Positions 9,105 through 17,597 are shown, counted from the first letter of the stretch. The stretch: 64,000 nucleotides of DNA from Paractinoplanes ferrugineus (GCF_016862195.1 NZ_BOMM01000029.1:167668-231667), one strand, 5' to 3'. The notes: generated by a model not told the origin, from the letters alone. Numbers and translations: made by a program.

Positions 9105-9168
9105 TTAAAGGGACTGCGGTTCCGTTAAGGTGCCGGTTACGCTAGCAGCCGTACGCGATTAAGGGAAC
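9105..9168. promoter_or_regulatory. Candidate operators between aldo/keto reductase and TetR genes
   Basis: An imperfect inverted repeat at 9105-9128 (arms TTAAAGGGAC and GTTCCGTTAA, 8 of 10 bases matching) and a further half-site TTAAGGGAAC at 9159-9168 lie in the 90-base gap between the two divergent starts. This spacing suits TetR control of both genes. Binding is inferred. Confidence 0.55.
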
Positions 9169-9180
9169 TGGAGGCCCGTT

Positions 9181-9792
9181 ATGGCCGTGGGTGGCACCCG
9201 ACCCGGAGGGCGGACCGCCCGCGTCCGCACCGCCGTGCTCAACGCCGCGGGTGACGCGCTCGTAGAGCACGGCTTCGACCGCCTCGACCTTGCCGACGTG
9301 GCGCGCCGTGCCGAGGTGGGCAAGACGACGGTCTACCGTCGCTGGGGCACGGTCACCGGCCTCGTCGCCGACCTGCTCGCGGACATGGCGGAGCAGTCGC
9401 TGCCGCGAACCGACAACGGGTCACTGATCGAGGATCTACGCGCCAACGCCCGGCTCGTGCAACGCACCCTGGTCGATCAGCGTCAGGGTGCCCTGTTCCG
9501 AGCGGTCATCGTCGCCGCGACCTGCGACTCCCGCGCCGCCGAGGCCCTGCACCACTTCTACGCCGTCCGCATCGCCGAGTGGACCCCCTGCGTCGAGCAG
9601 GCCATCCAGCGCGCGGAACTTCCCCCGGGCACCGACCCGGCCGAGGTCATTCGCGCCGTCTCCGCACCGCTCTACTACCGCCTGCTTCTCAGCGGAGACC
9701 CGATCGACGACGCCACGGCGGAACGGGCTGCCCAAGCAGCAGCGGCAGCCGCCCGCGCCGGCGTCTACACAACCGCCGGCGACTCACGCTGA
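9181..9792 (+). CDS. TetR-family transcriptional regulator
   Basis: 203 residues. The helix-turn-helix at about 18-65 reads FDRLDLADVARRAEVGKTTVYRRWGT, followed by a TetR_C-type helical domain ending in an Ala-rich tail. GGAG precedes the ATG by 6-7 bases. Divergent from the aldo/keto reductase gene. It probably autoregulates and represses that gene. The inducer is unknown. Confidence 0.9.
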   Translation: MAVGGTRPGGRTARVRTAVLNAAGDALVEHGFDRLDLADVARRAEVGKTTVYRRWGTVTGLVADLLADMAEQSLPRTDNGSLIEDLRANARLVQRTLVDQRQGALFRAVIVAATCDSRAAEALHHFYAVRIAEWTPCVEQAIQRAELPPGTDPAEVIRAVSAPLYYRLLLSGDPIDDATAERAAQAAAAAARAGVYTTAGDSR

Positions 9793-9796
9793 GGCG

Positions 9797-9943
9797 CTAC
9801 CCGTCCCGGAACCATCCGACCACCGGAGCGTTGACGTAGCCGTCCATAAGCTCAGGCGGCCAGCGGTCACGCAGATCCTTCAACCCGATATCCGGGTGTG
9901 CCGCGAGGCGTGTACGCAGCGCCCGACACAGCGGTACGGCAGG
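9797..9943 (-). pseudogene. Possible C-terminal gene remnant
   Basis: A minus-strand frame ending at 9797 gives 48 residues with protein-like character (KDLRDRWPPELMDGYVNAP), with no start or ribosome site of its own and running into the antisense of the next gene. It may be the tail of a deleted gene. I do not recognise the family. Confidence 0.2.
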
Positions 9944-10031
9944 TGATCGCCGATCAGGTGAATCCGTTGCGAGAATCACCCGCCACAACGCCGGGGCGGA
10001 GGAAACGCCGGGCAGTCGATAGCGTGTCCCC

Positions 10032-10445
10032 ATGCGGCTTCCCGATTCTCTGCACGCCCTGGTGACCTCCGGCCCGTTGGTCCATCTCAGCACCGTCAAC
10101 CCCGACGGCAGCCCGCAGGTGAGCGTCATCTGGATCGGTCTCGACGGAGACGACCTGGTCAGCGGCCACATGTCCCGGTACGCCAAGCTACGCAACATCG
10201 AACGCGATCCACGAGTGGCACTCTCTTTCGAGGCGCCTCGGGATCCTGAGGCCGTCCTGAGTCCGTACGCGGTCATCCACGCGCGAGCGACGGTCGAGCC
10301 GAGCGAGCAGGCGTGGGATCTGCTCGACGACCTCACCAAGATCTACATGGGGCCGGACCAGACCTTCCCCGCTCCGAAGGGGCCGGGATACATCATCCGC
10401 TACCGGATCGAGCGTGTCGGCGGCGTCGGACCTTGGGCCGGCTGA
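10032..10445 (+). CDS. PPOX-class flavin/F420-binding oxidoreductase family protein
   Basis: 137 residues, split-barrel fold of the pyridoxamine-5'-phosphate-oxidase-like superfamily: GPLVHLSTVNPDGSPQVSVIWI and LVSGHMSRYAKLRNIERDPRVAL are the hallmark strands. In actinobacteria this group (often annotated TIGR03618-type) usually binds F420 or FMN and reduces small molecules. Cofactor choice cannot be proven here. Length is normal. It is monocistronic. Confidence 0.8.
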   Translation: MRLPDSLHALVTSGPLVHLSTVNPDGSPQVSVIWIGLDGDDLVSGHMSRYAKLRNIERDPRVALSFEAPRDPEAVLSPYAVIHARATVEPSEQAWDLLDDLTKIYMGPDQTFPAPKGPGYIIRYRIERVGGVGPWAG

Positions 10446-10482
10446 GGGCACGCCTACGCGTGCGCTGCGCTCTACGGGGCAT

Positions 10483-11295
10483 TCACGACGGCGTTGTGGG
10501 GCGCTCCGACACCTTGGCCTCGACAGCCAGTTCCTTGTGCGTGTCGCATACCAGCGCACCCCGCTGAGAGTTGCGGCAGCGGTCATTCGGCGGCGCGACT
10601 CTTCTCGCTACGCATTGGTAAAGACTGTCTTTGGCGGCGTAGACCTCGGAGAGAGCACCTTCGGGGATCACGAACGACCTCGGCGGCTCCGGTGCCTTCG
10701 CGATCGCAGCCGCGTGCGCGGTGGTCGGGGCTCGTCCGGGGGGCGACAAACTGCGGCCGTCCCCGACCGCGATCTGCGGTCGGGGGATCTTGAACAGCTT
10801 CTGTGACTCCGGGGTCTTCGCGATCGCAGCCACGTGCGCGGTGGTCGGGGCTCGTCCGGGCAGCGACACGCTGCGACGGTCCCCGATCACTACCTCGGAG
10901 AAACTCTCGCCGACGGCAAGCAGGGCCGGCGGAATGTGCTGCTGGGTGTGAGCGGCGATGTAGAGCGCGGCCATCGAGTACGTGCCCGGCGGAACGTGGA
11001 ATCGGTACCAGCCACCGAGCCGGACCCGCGTCATCCAGGTCGCCGCGTCCTCGGTGATCCCCCAGGGGCCGCCGTGCATGAGGATCAACACACTTGGCAT
11101 CTGGGTCGGCGAACGGTGGGATGCGAGCCCGAGCTTGAGCCCGACCGAGGCGTACGTGCCGCCGCCCATCTCCACTCCGTTCGGTCCGACCCGTCCCAAC
11201 TGCACGTCGGTAGGCCTGAGCCAGCGCTGCGGCTCGACCACGGCCACGCCCAGGTCGAGGATCTGCGCCACCGCAGCGAGCGACTCGAGTACCAC
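10483..11295 (-). CDS. Hypothetical protein with internal 40-residue duplication
   Basis: 270 residues, GTG start with a very strong AGGAGG 7 bases upstream, so I regard it as a real gene. The first 130 residues form an unrecognised domain with LILMHGGPWGITEDAATW and GGWYRFHVPPGTYSMAALYI. Residues about 135-215 carry two copies of a 40-residue unit containing (S/L)S(L/P)PGRAPTTAH(V/A)AAIAK(T/A)PE. The C-terminus has three cysteines. Function unknown; the duplication is visible in DNA as a 120-base periodic direct repeat. Confidence 0.6.
   Translation of the reverse strand: MVLESLAAVAQILDLGVAVVEPQRWLRPTDVQLGRVGPNGVEMGGGTYASVGLKLGLASHRSPTQMPSVLILMHGGPWGITEDAATWMTRVRLGGWYRFHVPPGTYSMAALYIAAHTQQHIPPALLAVGESFSEVVIGDRRSVSLPGRAPTTAHVAAIAKTPESQKLFKIPRPQIAVGDGRSLSPPGRAPTTAHAAAIAKAPEPPRSFVIPEGALSEVYAAKDSLYQCVARRVAPPNDRCRNSQRGALVCDTHKELAVEAKVSERPTTPS
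10686..10888. repeat. Two direct repeats, 120-base period
   Basis: About 83 bases at 10686-10768 recur at 10806-10888 with few changes, offset by exactly 120 bases, which is 40 codons of the gene on the minus strand. The phase preserves the reading frame, so this is an in-frame tandem duplication. Confidence 0.8.
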
Positions 11296-11509
11296 CTACC
11301 TACCTCCTCCGGCACCGGTTGTTCCCAATAGTTGCATTAGCGGTGTACTCGCGCTCCTGGCCGTTTGGTGGAGTCGGCAGGCCGAACCGGAGGTCACACC
11401 GGACACTCGTGCTGGGCATAGCAACAGCGAGGCGACGCGACTTGAAACCTCAGAAAGACCACCACGACGTCGTCGTGAAGTACGCCGCGTTCCAGGCGGC
11501 GGCCTGCCA

Positions 11510-11779
11510 ATGAGCCACCGCCGCTCGCCCCTCAACGTCCTGGTCCCCGGCCCGACCGACCCGCCGGGCCTGCGCAGCATCGCCGGCGACGACCAGACCC
11601 AGGTCGCCGCCCTCCTGACGCGGATGGCCGCCTCCACCGCCCTGCGCCGGGTCGCCGACCCCGCTGAGATCGCGCAGGCGGCGCTGTTCCTCGCCGGCGA
11701 CCGATCCAGCTTCCTGACCGGCAGCGAACTGTTCGCCGACGGCGGCGAGGTTCAGGGGTTCCCCGCCGCCGTCCAGTGA
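11510..11779 (+). pseudogene. Short-chain dehydrogenase C-terminal fragment
   Basis: Only the last 89 residues of an SDR are present: the post-catalytic NVLVPGPTDPPGL segment and the closing ALFLAGDRSSFLTGSELFADGG that ends classical SDRs. The Rossmann GxxxGxG and YxxxK parts are missing, and the upstream DNA does not encode them in any frame. It is a 5'-deleted relic. Confidence 0.7.
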
Positions 11780-11840
11780 GCCCATTCCGATCCTGCGTAG
11801 CGGGTTACCCACGCCGGGCAACCGCTCATCCGGCGGAGGG

Positions 11841-12677
11841 TCAGCGGAAGGCACCGATGTTGCGGACGGCCCAGGCGGCGAAGGGCTTCGGGGGCCGGCC
11901 CAGCACGTCCGTCACGTCGGGGCTGATTCGCTGCTCGCGTACGGTCGGTGCGCCGAGGATCGCCAGCGTGCCGTCCACCACCGGCGGAGGCATGAACGCC
12001 AGCATCTGTCGGCGGGCGTCGTCCGGCGACTGCTCGACGAAGTGGATCGGCTCGCCGAGGGCGGCGGCGAGATCCGCGGCGCGTTGGCGTGGCGTGCGCA
12101 GCTCCGGGCCGGTCAGCTCGTACGTGTGCCCGTCGTGTCCGCCCTGCAGCGCCTTCGCGGCCACCTCGGCGATGTCGTCAGGGTCGATCACCGGGAGGCC
12201 GACGTCGCCGAAGGGTGCGACCACCGTCCGGTCGGACCGAACCGAGTCGGCCCAGGCGAACGCATTGGCGGCGAAACCGCCGGGACGCAGGATCGTCCAG
12301 GCGAAACCGGACTGACGTACGAGATCCTCGATGGCCTGCAGCGGAGCGTGCGAGGCCGTCCCCGGCCGGGTCCCGACGGCCTGTGAGGATTGCAGCACGA
12401 TCCGCTTGACCCCGGCCTCGGCCGCCACTTTGCGGATCGCGGGCCCGTCAAGGTTCGCGCCCGCGCCTTCTACCAGCAGGAACATGGCTTCGGCACCGGC
12501 AAGTGCCCGACGCAGGCTCGCCGGGTCCTCGAGGTCCGCGCGGTGGTGGCGAACTCCGTCCGGTACGACGACCGGGCGTCGTCCGCGCGATACAGCCGTG
12601 ACCTCGGCGCCCGACTTCGCCAGGATCGACGACAGCGCCCGGCCGACGTTGCCGGTGGCTCCTGTTACGACAAACAT
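11841..12677 (-). CDS. NmrA-like NAD(P)H-binding oxidoreductase
   Basis: About 278 residues from ATG 12677. The N-terminal Rossmann motif MFVVTGATGNVGRALSSIL (GxxGxxG) is followed by the atypical-SDR pattern of NmrA/quinone-reductase-2-like proteins (IRKVAAEAGVKRIVLQSSQA, TILRPGGFAANAF, YELTGPE). Such proteins are redox sensors or quinone/azo reductases. Upstream in-frame ATG at 12785 lies on top of the divergent gene and is rejected. It is divergent from an HxlR regulator, the usual arrangement for electrophile- or quinone-responsive genes. Two further NmrA paralogues lie at 17.6 and 18.8 kb. Confidence 0.85.
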   Translation of the reverse strand: MFVVTGATGNVGRALSSILAKSGAEVTAVSRGRRPVVVPDGVRHHRADLEDPASLRRALAGAEAMFLLVEGAGANLDGPAIRKVAAEAGVKRIVLQSSQAVGTRPGTASHAPLQAIEDLVRQSGFAWTILRPGGFAANAFAWADSVRSDRTVVAPFGDVGLPVIDPDDIAEVAAKALQGGHDGHTYELTGPELRTPRQRAADLAAALGEPIHFVEQSPDDARRQMLAFMPPPVVDGTLAILGAPTVREQRISPDVTDVLGRPPKPFAAWAVRNIGAFR

Positions 12678-12735
12678 GTCTCGTCCCCCGTTCAGCCGCG
12701 TCGCTCGCGCGGTCGAGTGGGGACGGTAGTAGCTT

Positions 12736-12770
12736 TCGTATAGTAGGTACCTAGAGGATAGTAAGGACTT
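12736..12770. promoter_or_regulatory. Candidate HxlR operator region
   Basis: The gap between the divergent nmrA-like and hxlR-like genes holds a perfect 10-bp palindrome TAGGTACCTA at 12744-12753 and two ATAGTA(G/A)G copies flanking it (12740-12747 and 12758-12766). HxlR-type regulators bind such short dyads in the shared promoter. Confidence 0.5.
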
Positions 12771-12785
12771 TGTGGCGGAGGGCAC

Positions 12786-13145
12786 ATGCAGCGATCAGCG
12801 GACCCCGAGATCGCGTGTCCGGTCGCGCCGGTCGTCGACATCGTGTTCAGCCGGTGGACGACCCCGGTCCTGTGGGCCCTGCACGAGTACGGTCGGCAGC
12901 GATTCGTGGAGCTGGAACGCCGGCTGACCAGCATCACGCCGAAGGTGCTCACCCAGCGGCTACGCCAGCTGGAACGCGACGGACTCGTGGCGCGCACCTA
13001 CTACGCCGGAGTGCCACCCCGAGTCGAGTACGAGATCACCGATCTGGGCGCCAGCCTCGGCCCGCTCTTCGCTCACCTGGCCACCTGGGCCGACGCCCAC
13101 CTTCCGGCGGTGGAGCGGGCACGAAGCGCCTACGACAGCAGATAG
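12786..13145 (+). CDS. HxlR-family transcriptional regulator
   Basis: 119 residues, winged helix-turn-helix of the HxlR/DUF24 family: CPVAPVVDIVFSRWTTPVLW, FVELERRLTSITPKVLTQRL and GLVARTYYAGVPPRVEYEIT. A Cys at residue 11, near the N-terminus as in YodB/HypR-type sensors, could sense quinones or disulfide stress. GGAGGGCAC precedes the ATG. Divergent from the NmrA-like reductase and probably its repressor. Confidence 0.9.
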   Translation: MQRSADPEIACPVAPVVDIVFSRWTTPVLWALHEYGRQRFVELERRLTSITPKVLTQRLRQLERDGLVARTYYAGVPPRVEYEITDLGASLGPLFAHLATWADAHLPAVERARSAYDSR

Positions 13146-13237
13146 CCGGCCCGCAACCGGTCGAGCACGGCGACCCCGCCGCTTCGGACGACCTTCGGGA
13201 GACGCCCGCGACCAGGAATGCTGGCAGTATCGGTGGC

Positions 13238-13702
13238 ATGAAGTCCCAACACTTCGTCGCCCGGGTCACCGCGGGGCCGGGCGGCAAGCTGCTGGTGCCG
13301 GTCCCGTTCGACCCCGACTCGGTCTGGGGCACCAAACCCCGCCACCACGTCGCCGGCACCGTCGACGGCGCCCGGATGCGGGCGGTCGTGGAAGCCGCCG
13401 GCGACGGCTTCGGGTTCACCCTCGGCCCGAAATCGCCGGGCGTTCGCGGACTGGCCGCCGGTGTCGAGGTCACGGTGGACATCGCCCCGGAAGGGCCGCA
13501 ACGCGAGGACCTCGCCGACGACGTCGCCGCGGCCTTGGCCGCCGATCCCGAGGCCGGGGCGTTCTTCGACTCGCTCGCGCAGTTCTACCGCCGGGCCTAC
13601 CTACGCTGGATCGACGCGACCAAACGCCGGCCCGAACAGCGCGCCGAACGCATCGCGGAAATGGTGGAGCTGCTCAAAGCCGGTACGAAGGCCCGCCCTT
13701 GA
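13238..13702 (+). CDS. DUF1905/YdeI-type (OmpD-associated) protein
   Basis: About 154 residues. The N-terminal beta barrel half (VARVTAGPGGKLLVPVPFD, followed by HHVAGTVDGARMR) matches the DUF1905 fold, and the C-terminal helical half ending in RRAYLRWIDATKRRPEQRAERI matches the YdeI/OmpD-associated segment with the conserved WI-ATKxxxxRxxRI signature. The molecular role of this family is not established. Longer in-frame starts upstream overlap the hxlR gene and are rejected. Confidence 0.75.
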   Translation: MKSQHFVARVTAGPGGKLLVPVPFDPDSVWGTKPRHHVAGTVDGARMRAVVEAAGDGFGFTLGPKSPGVRGLAAGVEVTVDIAPEGPQREDLADDVAAALAADPEAGAFFDSLAQFYRRAYLRWIDATKRRPEQRAERIAEMVELLKAGTKARP

Positions 13703-13743
13703 CGCCGCCATGATCGCAGTAAGACTGTCGTACCCCGGCCGTA

Positions 13744-14295
13744 ATGTGCCCGGGTGTGACAACGGTCGAGGATCGGTTGTACTACTTCTCCGGCTCGGCG
13801 GACCGGCCGCCTGGGCAGGGAGCCCATGAGCAAGTCGCGGACGCGGCCCGCTATGCCGAGTTGGCGGGCGTGCGGCACTGGCGCCGGATGCTGTCGAACT
13901 TCTGGCCGGCGCAGTTCGTGCTGGGCGAGCGCACCTATGGCACCGTCGAGCACGCGTTCCAGGCGGCGAAGATCGCTGTGGTCGACCCGGGGCCGGCCGA
14001 GCGGTTCGCGCTGGAGAGCGGCGACGAACTGGCATACGGCGACGGCGCCACAGCACGCCGGCACCGCAAGCTTGTGCTGCTGGACGACGAGCAGCTGCGC
14101 CGGTGGGATCAGCTCAAGGACGCCGTGATGCGGGACGCGATGCGCGCCAAATTCAACCAGCATCAACCATTGCGTACGGTGCTGCTGGCGACCCGGACGG
14201 CGCGGCTCTGGCACGGCACCGGTCGTGGGCAGCCACCCACCCGAATCCACGACCTGGAGACCATCCGGGACGAGCTGCTGCCCGGACATCCTTGA
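13744..14295 (+). CDS. NADAR-family (YbiA-like) N-glycosidase
   Basis: 183 residues. Contains the NADAR landmarks MLSNFWPAQFVLGERTYGTVEHAFQAAKI (substrate pocket with SNF and the EH/FQ pair), RDAMRAKFNQHQPLRTVLLA and a terminal WHGTGRGQPP. Proteins of this family hydrolyse the N-glycosidic bond of riboflavin biosynthetic intermediates or remove ADP-ribose from guanine in DNA. Which activity applies here is not readable. Start could be ATG 13744 or GTG 13756. Confidence 0.85.
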   Translation: MCPGVTTVEDRLYYFSGSADRPPGQGAHEQVADAARYAELAGVRHWRRMLSNFWPAQFVLGERTYGTVEHAFQAAKIAVVDPGPAERFALESGDELAYGDGATARRHRKLVLLDDEQLRRWDQLKDAVMRDAMRAKFNQHQPLRTVLLATRTARLWHGTGRGQPPTRIHDLETIRDELLPGHP

Positions 14296-14385
14296 ACTTG
14301 TCAACACGGGTGCCGTCACCGGTCAAGCAGCGCGTCGAAGGTTGACCGCGATCGGTTCGCTCTCGCCGGCCGAACCCAGCTTCCT

Positions 14386-14757
14386 TTGATCAACTACGCT
14401 TGCCCTGTGGTTGAACGCGTTCAAGTTAGCTTGAGTAGCCGGGTTGGTGTCCTTCTCGGTTCGATCGTGGTGGTTCGTCCGGGCACAGCGCTGGCGACGT
14501 TGTTCGTGTGCGGCCCGCTGCCGGGTTTCGCGGACGTACTGCTGCTCGCCTCATCAGATTTGTGGCTTGCCGTCGAGTCCCTCGCCGCCGCTGTCCTGAT
14601 CCTGGCCGGCATCGGATGCCGTTGCTGGTCGGGTCTGGGCGACGTCCGCCCGTTGTCGCCGGTAGCGCTGCTGACCGGTCCCGTCCTGGTGGCGAACACC
14701 GTTGTGCCGATCATCATGGGTATCCGGGTGGCGAGACGCGTGGCGGTCGGCGCATGA
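14386..14757 (+). CDS. Small membrane protein, first of a translationally coupled pair
   Basis: Up to 123 residues with four hydrophobic segments (about 18-45, 46-68, 70-80 and 95-115). The TTG at 14386 and GTG at 14407 are both possible starts. Its TGA stop overlaps the ATG of the next gene (ATGA at 14754-14757), so the two are co-translated. Function unknown. Confidence 0.5.
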   Translation: MINYACPVVERVQVSLSSRVGVLLGSIVVVRPGTALATLFVCGPLPGFADVLLLASSDLWLAVESLAAAVLILAGIGCRCWSGLGDVRPLSPVALLTGPVLVANTVVPIIMGIRVARRVAVGA

Positions 14758-15260
14758 CGGCGGCGGTTGCTCTGCGCCGGTGGGCGGTATCGACGATCGT
14801 CGCCGCGGTGCTGATCCGCGCCGTGACGAGTGTGTTCACGTTCTTCATGGTCGGGCCGTTGACGGGATTTGTCCTGACGTGGTGGTACGGCTCCGGGGCG
14901 GGTCTGGGTCTGCTGGTCGTGGAGTACTTCGCCGCGGTTGTCGCCGCGCTCGCCGGGATCGTCGGCGCCGCCCAGGCAGCGACCGGAGGCCACGCGGCGA
15001 TCCGCCGTGCCACCGCGCTCGGCTGGGTCCTGCTGGCCGACATCGCCACGTACGTGGGGTCCGCGACGGTCCCCGCGATGGTTTACGGCGACTGGTCAGC
15101 ACTCGCCGGCGGGGCGTACCTACTGATCGTGGGCCCGAACCTGGCGCTGGCCGCCGCTGCGGGGATGATCGTGCGGCGAGGCAGAGACGCGAAACGCCAG
15201 CAGGTTCTGCTGGCCGGTCCGTACCGGCGCAAGCCACGCCTATCGCAACTCGACTGGTAG
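14754..15260 (+). CDS. Membrane protein, second of the coupled pair
   Basis: 168 residues, four predicted transmembrane helices (about 10-33, 45-70, 85-108 and 118-140) and a basic cytoplasmic tail (RRGRDAKRQQ). It shares the short motif VGPLTGFV / CGPLPGFADV with the upstream membrane protein, so the pair may be diverged duplicates forming a heteromer. Family not recognised. Confidence 0.6.
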   Translation: MTAAVALRRWAVSTIVAAVLIRAVTSVFTFFMVGPLTGFVLTWWYGSGAGLGLLVVEYFAAVVAALAGIVGAAQAATGGHAAIRRATALGWVLLADIATYVGSATVPAMVYGDWSALAGGAYLLIVGPNLALAAAAGMIVRRGRDAKRQQVLLAGPYRRKPRLSQLDW

Positions 15261-15471
15261 GTCCAACGCCGTTCAGTTGAGCGTGGTCAGCGCTGGTCAC
15301 CCCAGAACCAGGAATCGTCACGGTATCCGCGGGCGTCCTCGGGCCTGGCCGTCCCGGCGAGTTGACCAAGCTCGTCCCGTTCGACATGGTCGCCGAAGCC
15401 TCGATCATGGCCCCTCACTCAAGCAGGATCAATATTCCGTATAGCAAGGGTCGTGGCAGCCACGGGCCGGG

Positions 15472-15825
15472 TTATGCGTCGCCGAAGGTCTTGACGGCGC
15501 GGTCGATGAGCACGTCGACATCCACGGTGTCGTCGATGGTGAGGCGAACGATGAAACCTTGCAGAGTGGTCAGCAGCGCATCGGCGAGAGCTTCGGCGGC
15601 CGGTTCGCCCTGGTGCCGCTGCGAGCTGTGCTGGCGGCACCAGGGCAGCAGCACGGCGGCGAGCAAAGTTCGGAGATCAAGGGTGGTGTCCCGCGCCACG
15701 GCGGCGAGTTCCGGGTCCAGGTGAGCTTTCGTCGAGCAGTACCGCAGCAAACCTGATCTGGCCAGAGTGCCCCGCCCGCTCTCGGTCCGGCAGGTGACCG
15801 GCTGGATGTGCCGACACCCGGACAA
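15472..15825 (-). pseudogene. TetR regulator, C-terminal fragment
   Basis: The frame keeps only the ligand-binding half of a TetR protein (PELAAVARDTTLDLRTLLAA and LADALLTTLQGFIVRLTIDD); the DNA-binding helix-turn-helix is missing. The break falls at about 15825, next to the transposase relic at 15851-16169, so transposition or deletion associated with that element probably removed the 5' end. Confidence 0.65.
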
Positions 15826-15850
15826 CCTCGTCAGTCGCGACGCCGAGTAG

Positions 15851-16169
15851 CTTCAGAGCATTCTCGACCGGTGCCCTGAGCTGCGTTCCGCTGTCGATCT
15901 GGTGCGTTCGTTCGCCGACATGATGACCCACCTGCACGGCGAACGGCTCCCCGCGTGGATCACCGCGGCCGAACAAGCTGCGCTTCCCCGGCATCAGCCG
16001 TTTCGCCGGCGGCCTCACCGCCGACGTCGCCGCGGTCACCGCCGGGCTCAGCTTGAACTTCAGTTCCGGACCGGTCGAGGGCAACGTCAACCGCATCAAA
16101 ATGATCAAAAGACAGATGTACGGTCGAGCAGGCTTCGATCTACTCCGTAAGCGAATCTTGCTCGCCTAG
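15851..16169 (+). pseudogene. ISL3-family transposase C-terminal remnant
   Basis: Two frames together give the end of an ISL3 transposase: VRSFADMMTHLHGERLPAWI in the first, then after a one-base frameshift near 15985 GISRFAGGLTADVAAVTAGL and NFSSGPVEGNVNRIKMIKRQ, then MYGRAGFDLLRKRILLA and a stop at 16167-16169. The catalytic Glu of the SSGPVEG motif is present but the rest of the enzyme is lost. Confidence 0.8.
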
Positions 16170-16258
16170 CGAGCGATGACACTCCTGGATCATGAAGGCG
16201 TCTCCTCAAAACCGCACTCCACGACCCTTGTTCGGCATGATCCAGATAGCCTCGTCAA

Positions 16259-16600
16259 GTGACCGACGAACTGCCCTGGGAGAACTACGATCGGGACCGG
16301 CTGAGGTCGGGACGGTCCTACCCCGTCGGGCGAGACTTCGTCGAACGCTGCCTGCGAGAGACGGGAGCGGTGGTCGGCTCGTTGAGCTTCGTCGGTGGGA
16401 CCGCGGATCCGCAGCACACAGCGGAAAGGTTCGGCCTTCTCGACCTTTTCTGGTTCAGTGACGTTCCCGGCCGCATTGCCTTCAACCGGGCCAGATCGCC
16501 GGCGAGTCACCTGTTTATGAGGGTGTGGGCCGTGCCGTCCGGGCAGCGCCGACAGGCGGCCCAACTTCTCGCGGACGGGCTGCCGACGGCTTGCCGTTAG
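16259..16600 (+). CDS. Hypothetical protein
   Basis: 113 residues from a GTG start. No membrane segment. I do not recognise the fold; it contains a plausible alpha/beta pattern (FVERCLRETGAVVGSLSFVG, FGLLDLFWFSDVPGRIAFN). No clear ribosome site, so it may be a 5'-truncated relic beside the ISL3 remnant. Confidence 0.4.
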   Translation: MTDELPWENYDRDRLRSGRSYPVGRDFVERCLRETGAVVGSLSFVGGTADPQHTAERFGLLDLFWFSDVPGRIAFNRARSPASHLFMRVWAVPSGQRRQAAQLLADGLPTACR

Positions 16601-16830
16601 GCCGTGGCGGCGTTGAGCCGGATCGGCACGGGCTGGTCGAGTTCGCAGCACGTTCTAACCTTGTCGCAGGTGAACCAGGCATTGCAGATAGAAGAGACCT
16701 GACTGTGCCGCAAGTAGGTACCTGGGAACCGATCCGACCTATTGGTGCATGAACGTGAACCGCTAGGCCATCACGGACATGGCGACCGAACCCGGATGCT
16801 TGCCGGAGTTGCAGAGATCATTCACTGAAA

Positions 16831-17121
16831 ATGCGCCAGAACCCCGAACTCACGAACAAAACCATCGCGGACTACCACCAGATCCACGTTTTCGACGAGG
16901 GACCGGAGACGCACCTCGGCGACGAGTGGACCGGTAGAGCAACTGATGACCACCTAGCTGCCGGCCCGGTCGCGGTCGGCACCACGGTCGAGGTCAACAT
17001 CGCGGTCAGGGCGAGCAGCCGGTTGGCTGCGATTGCAGGTGTGGTCGGCCGCGGAAGCGCCGGTGGTGGTGTCCAAGCGTTGGCGGCCGCCGGCGTAGAG
17101 ATTCTTCTGCCAGATCACTGA
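16831..17121 (+). CDS. Possible small protein in a 560-base poorly coding stretch
   Basis: Bases 16601-17164 hold no convincing gene. The best frame gives 96 residues with NKTIADYHQIHVFDEG and GPVAVGTTVEVNIAVRASSR, which faintly resembles ComJ-like small proteins, but there is no ribosome site and the C-terminus is Ala/Gly-rich. Treat as doubtful. Confidence 0.2.
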   Translation: MRQNPELTNKTIADYHQIHVFDEGPETHLGDEWTGRATDDHLAAGPVAVGTTVEVNIAVRASSRLAAIAGVVGRGSAGGGVQALAAAGVEILLPDH

Positions 17122-17164
17122 CGGCCAGTGGTGTCGCCACTGAAGACCGGAGCCAGGAGGACGG

Positions 17165-17560
17165 TCAGGTGACCAGTGTGCAGGTGTCGAAAGACAGGCA
17201 ACCGCAACCGGCGCAGGCCGTGAACTGTTCACGTTCGCGTTCCAAGCGGGCGATACGTTCGTCGACGGCCCGGCCCCAGCATTGGGAAGCGCGCTGCCAG
17301 AACGCGCGGGTCGGGGCGACGCCCTCGGGCAGGAACGCCAGGACCTCGCTGATCTGCGCGAGCGTCATGCCGACGCGCTGCGAGGCTCGCACGAACGCCA
17401 CGCGGCGCAGGGCGTTGTCGTCGTAACGGCGCTGGTTGCCGGCGGTGCGGTGGCTGCTGATCAGGCCCTGCCGCTCGTAGAAGCGCAGCGTCGAGGCGGG
17501 CGCACCACTCCGGCTGGCCAATTCACCGGTCGTGAGCATCGGCATGAGGTCGGCCGTCAC
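17165..17560 (-). CDS. soxR: SoxR, redox-sensing MerR-family regulator
   Basis: About 131 residues. MerR-type winged helix at the N-terminus (LTTGELASRSGAPASTLRFY), dimerisation helix, and the C-terminal cysteine cluster CAGCGCLSFDTC, which is the exact CX2CX1CX5C spacing that holds the [2Fe-2S] centre of SoxR. In actinobacteria SoxR responds to redox-cycling compounds and activates small sets of reductases and exporters. It is divergent from an NmrA-SnoaL fusion with a dyad in between, which is its likely target. Confidence 0.9.
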   Translation of the reverse strand: MTADLMPMLTTGELASRSGAPASTLRFYERQGLISSHRTAGNQRRYDDNALRRVAFVRASQRVGMTLAQISEVLAFLPEGVAPTRAFWQRASQCWGRAVDERIARLEREREQFTACAGCGCLSFDTCTLVT

Positions 17561-17576
17561 CGGGCCAGCGTAACGC

Positions 17577-17597
17577 TTGACGTGAACCTTGGTTCAC
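17577..17597 (+). promoter_or_regulatory. Candidate SoxR box and -35 element
   Basis: A -35-like TTGACG at 17577-17582 is followed by a dyad with perfect 7-base arms, GTGAACC at 17582-17588 and GGTTCAC at 17591-17597, separated by TT. It lies just upstream of the NmrA-SnoaL gene. MerR-family regulators bind dyads between -35 and -10, so this position fits activation of that gene. Confidence 0.6.
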
